Positions 28,901 to 37,543 of a DNA stretch of 64,000 nt are shown here, in pieces. Made by a program: the position numbers and the translations under genes. Numbering within the stretch: the stretch's first letter is position 1; each line of letters begins with the position of its first letter. This DNA is from Methanomicrobiales archaeon (GTDB taxonomy: Archaea > Halobacteriota > Methanomicrobia > Methanomicrobiales > JACTUA01), in NCBI GenBank assembly GCA_030019205.1, contig JASEFH010000007.1:47589-111588 (forward strand), written 5' to 3'. Below the pieces are notes generated by a model that made no database searches, had not been told where the DNA came from, and worked only from the letters and a program-made list of their open reading frames with translations.

Positions 28901-30091
28901 AGAAGCATCCCTTCGGGAGTCTCGGAAGATGGTTACCGCTCCGCTGCGGTAAATACCTTCTGAGCTGCCATCGCTCGGCCGACACGGGGGGACCCTGTGC
29001 TGCCGCCGCGCCTCCTCCGTCCGCACCTTACCGGACAGCTTCTCGATCGCCTTGCGGTTCCTTGAGGACGTTCTCGAAGACCCCCAATGCCGCGTTCGGC
29101 TCTCCTCTCTGACGAGCCAGCTGTAACCTTTCCTCACCCTGTCGTCCCCCACCCTGTCAGCAGGATGCCGCGGATGGCGAATGCCTCCGCGGGCCCTTCC
29201 TCGGGGGAGAATGAGCGTGACCGAGGACGCCCGCCGCATCCGGGGTCTCCCGGGCGGACCCAAGCTCCGGCTTCCCTGCCTGCTGTGGGAACGGCACGAT
29301 CCGCTCCCGGCGGTGCGGTTGCGTAACCCGTCGCACCTGCCCCCGAATCTCCGCGTCCATCCAGCGCCCGGCGGCCGCCAGATCCCCGGACTCCCCGCAC
29401 GGATGGAACGGCAACCTCCGAAGCTGACGAAGAATGCCACCCGGTGAGCCGGTGCAGGAAGCTCCCTGCAGAGAGCATAGATCCTGCTCCTCTCTTCTTG
29501 CTTCGCCTCTATCAGGCTGTCTCCCGCCTTCAAGCCCCATAGCGGGCTCCTTGAAGAACCGCTGGAACGCCTGCTCCGTCTTCTCGCCGGCGCTTCGCCT
29601 CCTGCTCCCGCCGGATCCCCTCGACGATGCCGTTCGTGCGACCTCACCGGGGATGGCTACGGAGTGCTGGCCGCACTTCCGCGCGAAGACCGGGCCGGTC
29701 GCATACTGCATGTTCCATGTGCGGCGACTGCGGCGGCATCCTGCCGGAGAACGTGCCCCACACCGGGATGTATGCCGCTCCAGAATCTCACGGTCGACCG
29801 CAGGGCATGTGCCCCCGATCCGGGGGAGACAGGGTCGGGCAGGATGGGACGGTCCGGCACGGCGGTGCCGGCGCTGCAGCAAGTTCGAGGACCGTGGGCC
29901 GTTCTGCCTGTATTGCAGAGGGCGTTCTCTGTGCACCGGCAGAAGGTTCTCCCTTCGCACGGGGGCTGCCCGGGGATTGCGATACGGCCGATCCCCCCTA
30001 GCCCCCTTCATAGCTACCCAAAAGAAGAAATACGGTAGCAGCTCTACTATTGGGACGAATGGCATATGGATGCCATCCGTGAGGTGTCGAG
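28901..30091. other. Gene-poor stretch with unassigned remnants
   Basis: About 1.2 kb. Several minus-strand frames cross it without recognisable domains or a consistent start. A plus-strand Cys-rich stretch (CSKFEDRGPFCLYCRGR, near 29880-29930) looks like a zinc-ribbon remnant. I take the region to be decayed coding DNA. The AT-rich end at 30010-30060 likely contains the cupin promoter. Confidence 0.4.
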
Positions 30092-30493
30092 ATGAAAAAA
30101 GGTTTTATCACAGATATCGAGACCGAGACCCGGAAGAACACGGATTATCGCCGTGTGCTCTATACCAGCAACTTCAGCCAGCTGGTGCTGATGAGCCTCA
30201 GGCCCGGCGAGGAGATCGGCAGGGAGAAGCACGACGACGTGGACCAGTTTTTCCGCTTCGAGCTGGGCGAGGGGATCGTCGAGATCGACGGCGTGGAGCA
30301 CAAAGTAAAGGATGGCAGCGCCGTCGTCGTCCCCAACGGGGCATGGCATAACGTCACCAACACGTCCAGGACAGAGGACCTGAAGCTCTACACGATCTAC
30401 TCGCCTCCCGAGCACCAGGACAAGGTGGTGCGCAGGACCAAGAAAGAGGCGGAGGCGACGGAGGAGCACTTCGACGGCAAGACGACGGAGTGA
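30092..30493 (+). CDS. Cupin-fold protein
   Basis: 133-aa single-domain cupin of the kind annotated as mannose-6-phosphate isomerase-like. The two cupin motifs are visible: motif 1 GEEIGREKHDDVDQFFRFELGEG without spaces covers residues 45-67 (metal-binding His-x3-4-Asp/Gln pattern plus the later Glu), and motif 2 is VVVPNGAWHNVTN with its His. The C-terminal tail is charged and probably flexible. It is likely a small metal-dependent enzyme or a sugar-binding protein; the substrate is unknown. The gene stands alone, with RBS GAGGTG about nine bases before the ATG. Confidence 0.88.
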   Translation: MKKGFITDIETETRKNTDYRRVLYTSNFSQLVLMSLRPGEEIGREKHDDVDQFFRFELGEGIVEIDGVEHKVKDGSAVVVPNGAWHNVTNTSRTEDLKLYTIYSPPEHQDKVVRRTKKEAEATEEHFDGKTTE

Positions 30494-30625
30494 GCGGCTT
30501 CCGGGGAATACTCCCCCTGCCCTTTTGGAATCCGGTGCCGACGCTGGGAAGATCACGGGCGAACACGTCTTTCTGACCCTTTTCCGGAAGTGCCTCCCGC
30601 ACATCCGCCATCGTCGCCTCGAAGT

Positions 30626-31040
30626 CCCGCATGCAGGCGAAGTCGGGCTGAAGACCGGGCGGTAGCCGTCGGGATCGCGCACGATGAGTTCCCGGGTGCT
30701 CCAGGGGCGGTCGACCGCCCCCTCGACGATAACAGATCGGCCCGCACAACCCGTGCGGCAAAGGCGTCGAACTCGGCGAGACGGTCGACAGGCTCTATAG
30801 AGAACGCAAGCGTGATGTCAACGCCGAGGCCTGGCTCTGCTGCATCGGGGAGGCGGCGGGGCGCCAGCAGGATTGTCCTGGTGCACCAGCCGCCGCAGGT
30901 GCGCCAGGCAGGGGCGACGGGAATCGTCCTGCATCCGGTTCACCAAGGAAAAATCCAGGGACCGGTATCCCCGTCCACGGATGCCGTGATGTCCCGGATC
31001 TCGAGCGTGGAGAATAGCGCCATCGGATAGATCCCTTTCA
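30626..31040 (-). pseudogene. VOC-family gene with several frameshifts
   Basis: From an ATG near 31026, MALFSTLEIRDITASVDGD opens a VOC (glyoxalase/bleomycin-resistance) domain. After a deletion and shifts the family pattern continues in other frames: LDFSLVNRM and LAHLRRLVHQDN, then GLGVDITLAFSIEPVDRLAE and FDAFAARVVRAD, and finally STRELIVRDPDGYRPVFSPT near 30640-30680. The order is that of a normal protein of about 120 aa. At least three frame changes make it non-functional as read. Confidence 0.7.
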
Positions 31041-31471
31041 TGTGCCCGTACATCTCTCATCAACAGGCATACGATCTCTCATCGGATTGCAATCCCAGAG
31101 GACGGATATCGGCATTCCCATCGCTGCGATCTTCGGCGGTGCCGCCCCTGCCCCCGTGGCAGGAATCGTGGCATCGGTTTTATCGGGACCACAGTTGACA
31201 GAAGAGAAGAACCGTTGCATTCGAGTTTGTCTGGCCGCTCCCGAATAGCGCGAATAATCTCTATTATGCCCGGATAGTAGAAATTTGCTTGGGTCCTGAA
31301 AATAGGAGTCCAGCGAGCAGTCTGTAGTGCGAATGGATGCGGGCGGAACCATGCGCCCCCGGTGGGAGCAGATGCCCTCTCTCTTGGGGTCGATGTACAC
31401 GAATGCCAGTCGAGCACCTCGAGCGCCAATGATTAATACAGGCGTTCGTATACTCCTTATCAGGTGAATGC
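31041..31471. other. Intergenic region, no gene supported
   Basis: About 430 bp. Minus-strand frames span it, but none shows a family feature. The AT-rich part near 31435-31465 (ATTAATACAGGCG, ATACTCCTTATC) probably contains the promoter of the FMN-binding protein gene. Confidence 0.4.
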
Positions 31472-31906
31472 ATGGATTTCGCCGATTGTATAGCATTTGC
31501 GACCGGAAATCCGGTCACTTACATCGCAACGGTCGAAGGAGAACAACCCCGTGTGCGGGCGTTCGCGATGTGGTTCGCGGACGAAACCGGATTCTACTAC
31601 CATACCGGCACGCCAAAGCGCGTCTATCGGCAGCTGCAGAAGAATCCCCGGGTGGAGCTCTGCTTCTACAAACCCGATCTCCAGGGTGCCGGGACAATGC
31701 TGCGTGTCAGCGGGAAGGTGGAGTTCCTGGAGGATAAGACCCTGGAAGAGCGGCTCTACCGGGAACGCCCCTGGGTGAGGGATCTCCTGCGCACGGGCCC
31801 GGAAGGCGCCCGCATCGCCATCTTCCGCGTAGCCCACGGGGAGGCGTACTTCTGGACGATGGAGAACAACATGCGGGAGTCCGAAGCACCCCGCGTGCAG
31901 TTCTGA
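31472..31906 (+). CDS. Pyridoxamine 5'-phosphate oxidase-like FMN-binding protein
   Basis: 144-aa split-barrel flavoprotein. The fold shows in FATGNPVTYIATVEGEQPRV, the FYYHTGTPKRVYRQLQKNPR segment that contacts the flavin phosphate, and VELCFYKPD and GTMLRVSGKVEFL strands. Members are small FMN- or F420-binding oxidoreductases; which cofactor this one uses cannot be told from the sequence. Length matches the compact archaeal and clostridial group. An in-frame end at 31906 overlaps, on the other strand, the C-terminal extension of the cupredoxin frame. Confidence 0.87.
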   Translation: MDFADCIAFATGNPVTYIATVEGEQPRVRAFAMWFADETGFYYHTGTPKRVYRQLQKNPRVELCFYKPDLQGAGTMLRVSGKVEFLEDKTLEERLYRERPWVRDLLRTGPEGARIAIFRVAHGEAYFWTMENNMRESEAPRVQF

Positions 31907-32478
31907 GTCCCTGGCGCCCGCGGGAATAATGCAGTTGAGAGCCTTCCCGCCCCGGCACCGCGAGAGGCAGAGAAGGCCCCACTCTCCCGTCCGCCCCACT
32001 CGACGACGAGCGTCCCTGTCATCGCCGTGGGATGGATGTCGCAACGGAAGAAGTAGTTCCCCGCCCGATCCGGTGCCGTGAAGGTGCAGGTCGTCCACGC
32101 AGGACCGGTGATTGCGTCGCCCTGGAAGATGGCCTCGGATGCCGTCCCGTCGGTGTACACCGCGAAGTTGTGGGCATCGCCGCTGTCAGGGTTGGTGAAG
32201 TTCACCGTGACCGTCGCCCCGGCGGGGACCGTGAGGGTGTCCCGGTCGAAGGCCCCGGCCACCGCGATCAGGTCGATCGCCGACGTCCCCCCGCCGCCCA
32301 CGGTTGTCGGGGTGACGTTCGGCTGTGCTGCCGCCTCCTGGAGTGCCACGACCCAGGCGGCGCTCCGAACGGCGTCGCCCGAGGCATATTCCAGGATACC
32401 GGTTAAGGCGAGTCCGTCCGCGGTGCGGATCAGGCTCCGGGCCTCGTCCTCGTACGCTCCCCCGAATGTCTGGATCAC
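31756..32478 (-). CDS. Cupredoxin-domain protein, probably truncated at both ends
   Basis: The 240-aa frame contains a clear plastocyanin-like copper domain (about residues 68-160): LTVPAGATVTVNFTNPDSGD, AHNFAVYTDG, and the C-terminal copper loop NYFFRCDIHPTAMTGTLVVE with Cys, His and Met ligands; His in AHNF is the other ligand. Upstream, residues 1-50 are helical and no signal peptide is visible although such proteins are normally exported, so the 5' end may be lost in the AT-rich region beyond 32480. Downstream of the domain the last 75 residues run antisense to the FMN-protein gene, so the normal stop appears to be missing. Confidence 0.6.
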   Translation of the reverse strand: MIQTFGGAYEDEARSLIRTADGLALTGILEYASGDAVRSAAWVVALQEAAAQPNVTPTTVGGGGTSAIDLIAVAGAFDRDTLTVPAGATVTVNFTNPDSGDAHNFAVYTDGTASEAIFQGDAITGPAWTTCTFTAPDRAGNYFFRCDIHPTAMTGTLVVEWGGRESGAFSASRGAGAGRLSTALFPRAPGTQNCTRGASDSRMLFSIVQKYASPWATRKMAMRAPSGPVRRRSLTQGRSR

Positions 32479-33104
32479 GGCGACCGAGCCAATTATTTGA
32501 GATCTTTAAACAAACTATTTGATTTAATGGGATTTCTAGCTGTTCAATTACAACCTTATGGCTGACTCTCCACGTGTTTCTTTCCTTCAGGAATGCCTCA
32601 CTCCAAAGCCTCACTCCAAACTGTGTCGCTTCGCACAGAATTCCTCACAATTTGTCGGGCCGATGCTCGGTTTCTCTTGGTGAGGGATAGAGATCGTTTT
32701 TCAAATCTTCCTTGACTTTTCATTAAAATGAGTGTTTCGTCAGAGGATACTGAAGGTTCAGAGTCTTATGGGATGACCATCTTCGGTTTTTTCTCTGTTT
32801 CTTATAGCGAACGTTGAGAAGTTGTAATAGTTCTTCTGTCTCCCTTTGGTCAACACAACAAAACCACTCCCCCTTCCAATCCAAGCTAGTTACAGATGCC
32901 TGGAAGGAAGAATTCTGATTTTCTGCCTACATAGTGAACCATTTAGAAGACTCCAGTTTTCAATAACACTGATGTGCAATACTCGAGCGAGCAGATCGCT
33001 AAGGGTATCAACCGGGCGAAGCATGACCTTATTACCCAACCGATGGGGAGAAGGCGGCGCCCGACGCCGATTTGGGGGAGTGGCAGCGATCATGCATCCG
33101 GTCG
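32479..33104. other. AT-rich stretch without a supported gene
   Basis: About 620 bp. Base composition from 32500 to 33000 is much AT-richer than both sides, as in recently acquired or decayed mobile DNA. Only short frames are present and I recognise nothing. It separates the truncated cupredoxin gene from a broken mazF-like gene. Confidence 0.45.
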
Positions 33105-33444
33105 ATGAGGCATCAGCGGCGGAGCAGGGGCGATGTCTGGTTCGTCGATCTCACCGATGCACGGGGGGCACGAGCAGAGCGGGCTTCGGCCTGCCGAGGT
33201 GCCCGCAGTCGCCGGTATGACCATCGGGGTCCCGCTGACGACGACTTCGACGGCTATTTCATTCCCGCATACCCACGGCATCGCGAAAAGTTCGGAGAAC
33301 GGACTATCCTCCGACAGTGCTGCGCTGGCCTTCCCGATTGTTGCCCTCTCACAGGACCGTTTCGTCCGAAGGATCGGGCGGCGCTCGGTTGAAGATATGG
33401 AAGCGATAAACGTTCTTCAAATAGACCTGCTCTCGCTGGAGTAG
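33105..33444 (+). pseudogene. MazF/PemK-type mRNA interferase toxin gene, frameshifted
   Basis: The N-terminal part (RRSRGDVWFVDLTDARG) and the rest (GHEQSGLRPAEVPAVAG, MTIGVPLTTTSTAISFPHTH, GLSSDSAALAFPIVALSQDR, VRRIGRRSVEDMEAINVLQI) are collinear but lie in two plus-strand frames. The change is at a run of six G at 33163-33168. Restoring one base would give a normal toxin of about 110 aa. No MazE-like antitoxin gene is clear upstream. Either the toxin is dead or the run was miscounted. Confidence 0.78.
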
Positions 33445-33465
33445 CAGGCAGGTACGGAACAAGCC

Positions 33466-34116
33466 ATGAAGATTCATGAGGAGATTCTTGCCACGTTCCC
33501 CGGCCTGTCAGTCGCGGAAGGTGATGTCGGACCGCTGTCGATTCAGGAGAAGAGCCCGGCTCTGGAGGCTCTGAAAGACGATATCGTCCGCTCGGTAAAA
33601 GCACAGTATACGCTCGATCAGGTCAAAGACGAACCCCTGTTCAGGGCCTACAGGGACTTCTTCTGGAAGGTGGGCGTCGATCCGACCAAAACGCGGCCTG
33701 CCTCGGAGGCGCTGGTCCGAAGGATCCTGGGCGGGAAGATGCTCCCGACGATCAACACCGCGGTGGATGCCTATAACCTGGCCTCGATTCGCACGGGCAT
33801 ACCCATTGCCGCGTTCGATGCCGATACTCTTGCCGGAGATCTCGCCATGCGGTTTGCCGAAGAGGGTGAAGAGTTCCTCGGCATCGGGATGGCAGCACCC
33901 GTCACGCTCCGGAAGAATCAGGTCATCCTGACGGATGAAGACGCGATCGTCGCCATCTACCCGTACCGTGACTCGGATGCAACAAAGATTACCCTCGCCA
34001 CGAAGACGGTTCACATCGTGGCATGCGGCGTGCCGGGGGTCGAGAGCGAGAAGGTGAAATCGGCATACGAACTGGCTGCCGCATACCTGCAGGAATACGC
34101 TTCAGACAGCCGGTGA
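33466..34116 (+). CDS. B3/B4 domain protein (PheT-like, stand-alone)
   Basis: 216-aa protein whose central part is the B3/4 domain of phenylalanyl-tRNA synthetase beta chains, found alone here as in COG3382. Visible features are the helical start (KIHEEILATFPGLSVAEG), FRAYRDFFWKVGVDPTKTRP, the LPTINTAVDAYNLASIRTGI motif of the domain, and the later YPYRDSDATKITLATKTVHI. Stand-alone copies are thought to edit or deacylate misacylated tRNA or to bind amino acids; that is family inference. It is complete, with RBS-like AGGTA about 15 bases before the ATG. Confidence 0.85.
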   Translation: MKIHEEILATFPGLSVAEGDVGPLSIQEKSPALEALKDDIVRSVKAQYTLDQVKDEPLFRAYRDFFWKVGVDPTKTRPASEALVRRILGGKMLPTINTAVDAYNLASIRTGIPIAAFDADTLAGDLAMRFAEEGEEFLGIGMAAPVTLRKNQVILTDEDAIVAIYPYRDSDATKITLATKTVHIVACGVPGVESEKVKSAYELAAAYLQEYASDSR

Positions 34117-34275
34117 TGAGGAATAGAAACGGGCCCGCACTTCTCCTTGCATCTCCGGCTGTATTACCGCGTGTCATAGACCCGAAACAGTCGTCTGCCG
34201 CAATGTTCCTCTGAAGCGTGCTTCTGACCAACCGGTTGCCGAAACCTACATATGGTTCTCCGAATATGGGGGACC

Positions 34276-34668
34276 ATGAAGATTATACTGACCAAAGTAT
34301 TTGTCGACGACCAGGAGAAGGCTCTGAAGTTCTACACCGAAACACTGGGCTTTGTGAAGAAGAGCGACGTCTCTGCCGACAGCTACCGGTGGCTCACCGT
34401 CGTCTCCCCAGACGACCCGGACGGGACCGAGCTTCTGCTCGAACCGAACGACAATCCGGTAGCACAGGCATACCAGAAAGGAATAATCGAACAGGGCATC
34501 CCCGCCGCGTCCTTTGGTGTTGAAGATACCCATGCCGAATACGAGAGACTGAAAGCACAGGGCGTGAAGTTCACGATGGAGCCGACGGAAGTTGTCGACG
34601 GGGTGACCATAGCGGTCTTCGACGACACCTGCGGCAATATCATCCAGATCCAGACAACGCAAAAATAG
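34276..34668 (+). CDS. VOC-family protein (glyoxalase/bleomycin-resistance fold)
   Basis: 130-aa intact single-domain protein with two beta-alpha-beta-beta-beta units. The first unit is MKIILTKVFVDDQEKALKFY and following; LLLEPNDNP closes it. The second carries ASFGVEDTHAEYERLKAQGV and ends FDDTCGNIIQIQTTQ, where the Glu of the usual DPxGNxxE position is replaced by Gln (IIQIQ). Such proteins bind a metal and a small substrate; the reaction cannot be predicted. I use the ATG at 34276, with GGGGGA about six bases upstream. It is the only undamaged one of three VOC genes in the window. Confidence 0.87.
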   Translation: MKIILTKVFVDDQEKALKFYTETLGFVKKSDVSADSYRWLTVVSPDDPDGTELLLEPNDNPVAQAYQKGIIEQGIPAASFGVEDTHAEYERLKAQGVKFTMEPTEVVDGVTIAVFDDTCGNIIQIQTTQK

Positions 34669-34775
34669 GTTGTTTCACGGGAGGCAGCCGTCTCTTGAAC
34701 GGGTGAAACTCCCTCACTTTTTACCGACTCGTCCGTATGCAGCATAGTAAATATGGAATCACTTTCAATATCACC

Positions 34776-34905
34776 ATGGCTCCAACCAAGAGGATTCCCG
34801 TCCCGGAGAGGGTATGGGCGGAGATCTCCGAGCTGAAGCACCCCGGCCAGACCTTCGATGACCTTCTCCGGCACTTGGTCGAGAAGGAGAAGAAACGGCT
34901 CTGTA
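34776..34905 (+). pseudogene. Antitoxin-like gene cut by an IS element
   Basis: A frame beginning APTKRIPVPERVWAEISELK and continuing through HPGQTFDDLLRHLVEKEKK is the usual start of small ribbon-helix-helix-type (DUF7557/VapB-like) archaeal antitoxins of about 70-80 aa. It is interrupted after about 42 codons where the IS sequence begins (34902). A TATA-like element (TAGTAAATATGG) lies just upstream. The rest of the gene and any toxin are not found beyond the element. Confidence 0.65.
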
Positions 34906-35905
34906 GAATTCCTATTCGAATAAGAGAGTGTCCCCTCGACCGAAAGATCCAAGGTACGAGCGGCTCCTTATCCGTATATGCCAACAATAAGCCACAAGGA
35001 GCCACTATTAAGGTCATCCAACAAGGATATCAGGTTTCCTGAAGCGGCCTATCCCATCGTACAGAGTTCTCGGACTTTTCGCTACTCCTGCAAATACTCC
35101 CGACGAACCTACCCCCAGCATCAACTCCTCGTCCTTTTCTTATTCAAGGAATATTTAGGAGAGGATTATCGAGACACGGGTGAACTCCTCGAGCTGATGA
35201 CACCGATTCGGGAACACCTGGATCTCCAGCAGATCCCGCATTTCACCACCCTCCAGAAGTTCATGGCTCGGATTCGGTCGATTTTTCTCAATCTTCACCT
35301 GAAACGGATTCTTCTCCTCGTCTATAGTTGGGGAGAAGTGATCCCGATCACCGCTATCGATTCGAGCGGATTTACGAGTTCCTATGCCAGTTCCTACTAT
35401 TCCGGGAGGACCGGCAAGACGCGGAAACGGTTCATCAAGACATCGATTGCCGTGGATACCGAGCGGCAGATCATCACCGGATTCACGTTCTCGCAGCAGC
35501 CGGTCCACGATGTTCCCCACGGCCAGAACCTCCTGAAGACCTGTCACCGGGCACGACGATCGGCCTGCTACGGCATGGACAAGGGATACGATTCAGAATA
35601 TCTGCATATTCTGATCCGCGATCAGCTACAGGCCCCGTCCTTGATCCCGGTCAGAGACCGGGTGAGGGAACGGATTCATGGGAGGTATCGACGGAAGATC
35701 GCCCGGTCCTTCGATCGAGCCCTCTATCATCGGAGAAATCTCGTGGAAACCGCCTTCTCTGTGTTGAAGAGACGGTTCGGGGAGAGCCTGAAGGCGCGGA
35801 AATACTGGTACCAGGTCAAGGAGATCAAGGTGAAGATCCTCATCTACAACCCGGACCGGTGGATTAAGAGTATTCTCTTTATTGTTATCATTGAGGGGTT
35901 ATACA
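34902..35905 (+). mobile_element. IS5-type insertion sequence (about 1 kb)
   Basis: One transposase gene fills the element. Imperfect terminal inverted repeats can be proposed: TGTAGAATTCCTATTCGAAT at 34902 and, inverted, TGTATAACCCCTCAATGATA at 35905, matching at about 14 of 22 positions. I could not identify a clear target duplication. The left end interrupts an antitoxin gene. Ends are uncertain by some tens of bases. Confidence 0.65.
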
Positions 35906-36108
35906 AGGCCCCATTTTCTTTAGCAACCAGGACGATTGGGGAAGAGAACGACGGTGCTGCGATGCTTGCGATACCGCTGTCGACATCCGGAGCCATTTTT
36001 CCCGGTACGGGGAAAAGAGGAGGATATGCAGGAGCTTTGTTCCCCTTTCTACTCGATTACCGCAGCCACCCTGGAGACGAACAGCAGCGTATCAGGCCCC
36101 TGGAGTAA
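34978..36108 (+). CDS. IS5-type (DDE) transposase
   Basis: DDE transposase. An N-terminal helical DNA-binding part includes [20 protein letters not shown] and [15 protein letters not shown]. The catalytic domain shows the first Asp in [12 protein letters not shown], the second in [11 protein letters not shown], and the Glu in [19 protein letters not shown], the family's terminal motif. The functional protein should end near residue 305, close to the right terminal repeat at 35905. The open frame runs on to 36108 through flanking DNA, so the natural stop is probably absent or the last 65 residues are a read-through tail. Confidence 0.85.
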   Translation: MPTISHKEPLLRSSNKDIRFPEAAYPIVQSSRTFRYSCKYSRRTYPQHQLLVLFLFKEYLGEDYRDTGELLELMTPIREHLDLQQIPHFTTLQKFMARIRSIFLNLHLKRILLLVYSWGEVIPITAIDSSGFTSSYASSYYSGRTGKTRKRFIKTSIAVDTERQIITGFTFSQQPVHDVPHGQNLLKTCHRARRSACYGMDKGYDSEYLHILIRDQLQAPSLIPVRDRVRERIHGRYRRKIARSFDRALYHRRNLVETAFSVLKRRFGESLKARKYWYQVKEIKVKILIYNPDRWIKSILFIVIIEGLYKAPFSLATRTIGEENDGAAMLAIPLSTSGAIFPGTGKRGGYAGALFPFLLDYRSHPGDEQQRIRPLE

Positions 36109-36500
36109 GGGACGGGAGGATGGATCCGCCGGCGGCGACCTCTTCGCAGGCGATATACCGGTTCCCCTCGCTCGAGGCGACCGGGCAGAAGCGGATGTTC
36201 TTCTCCTCGCCGTTCCTGCAGTGCACCCGGAAGATGCGGGATCGGACCGGTTCAATACCCGCCTGTTTGCGATCCGATATCCAGGTCGAGATTGCTTCCT
36301 TCCGGTATTCGGGATCGGGGAAGGCTAACTTGAACCATTCCGTTCCCGCAGGGATTTCCGCACGGGTATACCCGAAGAGGTCCGTGAACACCCGATTGAG
36401 GCGGGTATACCGCCCATCCGCCGGGACGAGGGCGGCCGGGATCGGGAAGCATCGAGCACCTCCTGCAACCGCTGTTCGCGGCGGTGGAGCCGATCCTCGC
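36092..36500 (-). pseudogene. PAS-domain fragment of a sensor kinase
   Basis: A minus-strand frame contains one PAS domain (PAALVPADGRYTRLNRVFTD, GYTRAEIPAGTEWFKLAFPD, then EEKNIRFCPVASSEGNRYI). It lacks the rest of a kinase and has no good start. It closely parallels the PAS domain at the end of the protein at 63127-64000 (same GRYT, GYT, WF, AFPD and EEK positions). This is a remnant of a duplicated sensor gene. Confidence 0.7.
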
Positions 36501-36573
36501 ATCGAGAAGACTCGCGAGAGCTGCACCGTGCGGGGTAAACTGCGAGGCCGGGGGCAACCGTGTAGGAACCATC

Positions 36574-36662
36574 ATCGCACGTTCCCTCACGGTCGCGGCC
36601 TTCACCGCGAACGCGGCGGAGATCCTGGCCAACGTCCCCCTTACCACCGCGATGGGCGGGGC
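36574..36662 (+). repeat. Copy A of a diverged ~90-bp direct repeat
   Basis: The sequence here resembles 37231-37322 (copy B) at about 80% of positions; both contain GCGGCCTTCA, GAGATCCTGGC and ACCGCGATGGGCGGG in the same order. In one plus-strand frame both read TVAAF, N-A/T-EIL, and TAMGG, so the similarity also holds at the protein level. The copies flank the toxin-antitoxin pair. What the ancestral sequence encoded is unknown. Confidence 0.7.
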
Positions 36663-36689
36663 GGCGAGAGGAGGTTCTCACCTCGCCGA

Positions 36690-36722
36690 AACCTTATATT
36701 CTACCGTGGTGTATTCTAGTGT
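36690..36722 (+). promoter_or_regulatory. Probable promoter of the toxin-antitoxin operon
   Basis: ACCTTATATTCTACC lies about 25-30 bases before the ATG at 36723 with no room for a long leader. This is the normal spacing for an archaeal TATA box and a leaderless or nearly leaderless message. Confidence 0.5.
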
Positions 36723-36965
36723 ATGCCAGTGGAATCAACGATCAAGGTGACCCCGGAGGTGAAGAAGCGGCTCGATATCCTGAAGAGATACCCCCGAGAG
36801 ACCTACAACGAGGTGCTCGAACGCCTCACCGGGGATGCCCTGGAGGACGCAGCCGAGGTGCTGACCGAAGAGGACATCCGCGATATCGAAGAGGCGATCC
36901 AGGATATCAAGGCCGGAAGAGTCTACACCACCGAAGAGGTGAAGAAAGAGCTGGGGATCGATTAG
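36723..36965 (+). CDS. Antitoxin of a RelE/ParE-type pair
   Basis: 80-aa protein. An N-terminal ribbon-helix-helix-like half (MPVESTIKVTPEVKKRLDIL, YNEVLERLTGD) suits DNA binding and autoregulation. A negatively charged helical second half (LTEEDIRDIEEAIQDIKAGR) suits toxin neutralisation. The gene ends directly before the toxin ATG with no gap (stop 36963-36965, start 36966), the usual arrangement of toxin-antitoxin operons. Both genes are intact, so the module is probably active. Confidence 0.82.
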   Translation: MPVESTIKVTPEVKKRLDILKRYPRETYNEVLERLTGDALEDAAEVLTEEDIRDIEEAIQDIKAGRVYTTEEVKKELGID

Positions 36966-37223
36966 ATGCCGTATACGGTGATCTGGACAGCTAAGGCCCT
37001 CAAGAACCTGAAACAATTCCCCCGCGATACCGCTGCCAGGATCGTCGCCGCCGTCGAGAGGGTGCGGGACGATCCTCTCTCACACCTCCAGCACCTGCAG
37101 GGATCGCCCTACTTCAAGCTGCGGGTGGGAAACTACCGTGTCATCCTGGACCTGAAGAGAAACGCCCTGATCATCTACGTGATCAGGGTCGGGAAGCGAG
37201 AGAATATCTACGATAATCAATAA
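36966..37223 (+). CDS. RelE/ParE superfamily toxin
   Basis: 85-aa basic protein with the RelE/ParE fold: YTVIWTAKALKNLKQFPRDT, helix, then HLQGSPYFKLRVGNYRVILD and IIYVIRVGKRENIYD. The conserved Arg of the GNYRVI motif and the basic residues around VGKRENIY are those used by RelE-type ribosome-dependent mRNA endonucleases. ParE-type gyrase inhibition cannot be excluded, but the RVGNYRVIL and VGKR motifs favour RelE. It follows its antitoxin without a gap. Confidence 0.86.
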   Translation: MPYTVIWTAKALKNLKQFPRDTAARIVAAVERVRDDPLSHLQHLQGSPYFKLRVGNYRVILDLKRNALIIYVIRVGKRENIYDNQ

Positions 37224-37230
37224 GGAACAC

Positions 37231-37322
37231 CGACACCATCACTGCACGCCCTCCCACCGTTGCGGCCTTCAACGTCAATGCGACCGAGATCCTGGCTGAT
37301 GTCCTACTCGCCACCGCGATGG
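37231..37322 (+). repeat. Copy B of the diverged ~90-bp direct repeat
   Basis: Partner of copy A (36574-36662), starting eight bases after the toxin stop. The shared frame continues beyond the repeat for about 60 more codons here (ending at 37537), whereas in copy A it ends sooner. This may be the tail of a gene that was duplicated or split when the toxin-antitoxin pair inserted. Confidence 0.65.
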
Positions 37323-37543
37323 GCGGGACCGCCGTGCGGGACAGCGAGGCTGAGTCGTTGCCAGCTCCGCTGCCGCGACGGGAACGGGGAGATCTTGTCA
37401 GCTTCGGGCGGGATACCGTGCATCTCACCTCCTGCCAGGACGATGCGATTCGTCTGAAGGTGGAGATCCTCGAACGGACACGGTGTCGGATCGGGCCTGA
37501 AAGGGATTCCCAATCCCTTTCTTTTTCCTGGGAGTGATGTTCT

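Noticed and set aside
28901..29647. N-terminal extension of the PAS kinase at 27593 to a 684-aa protein
   Set aside because: The extension is Arg/Gly/Ser-rich noise without domains, and a Met directly precedes the normal helical start.
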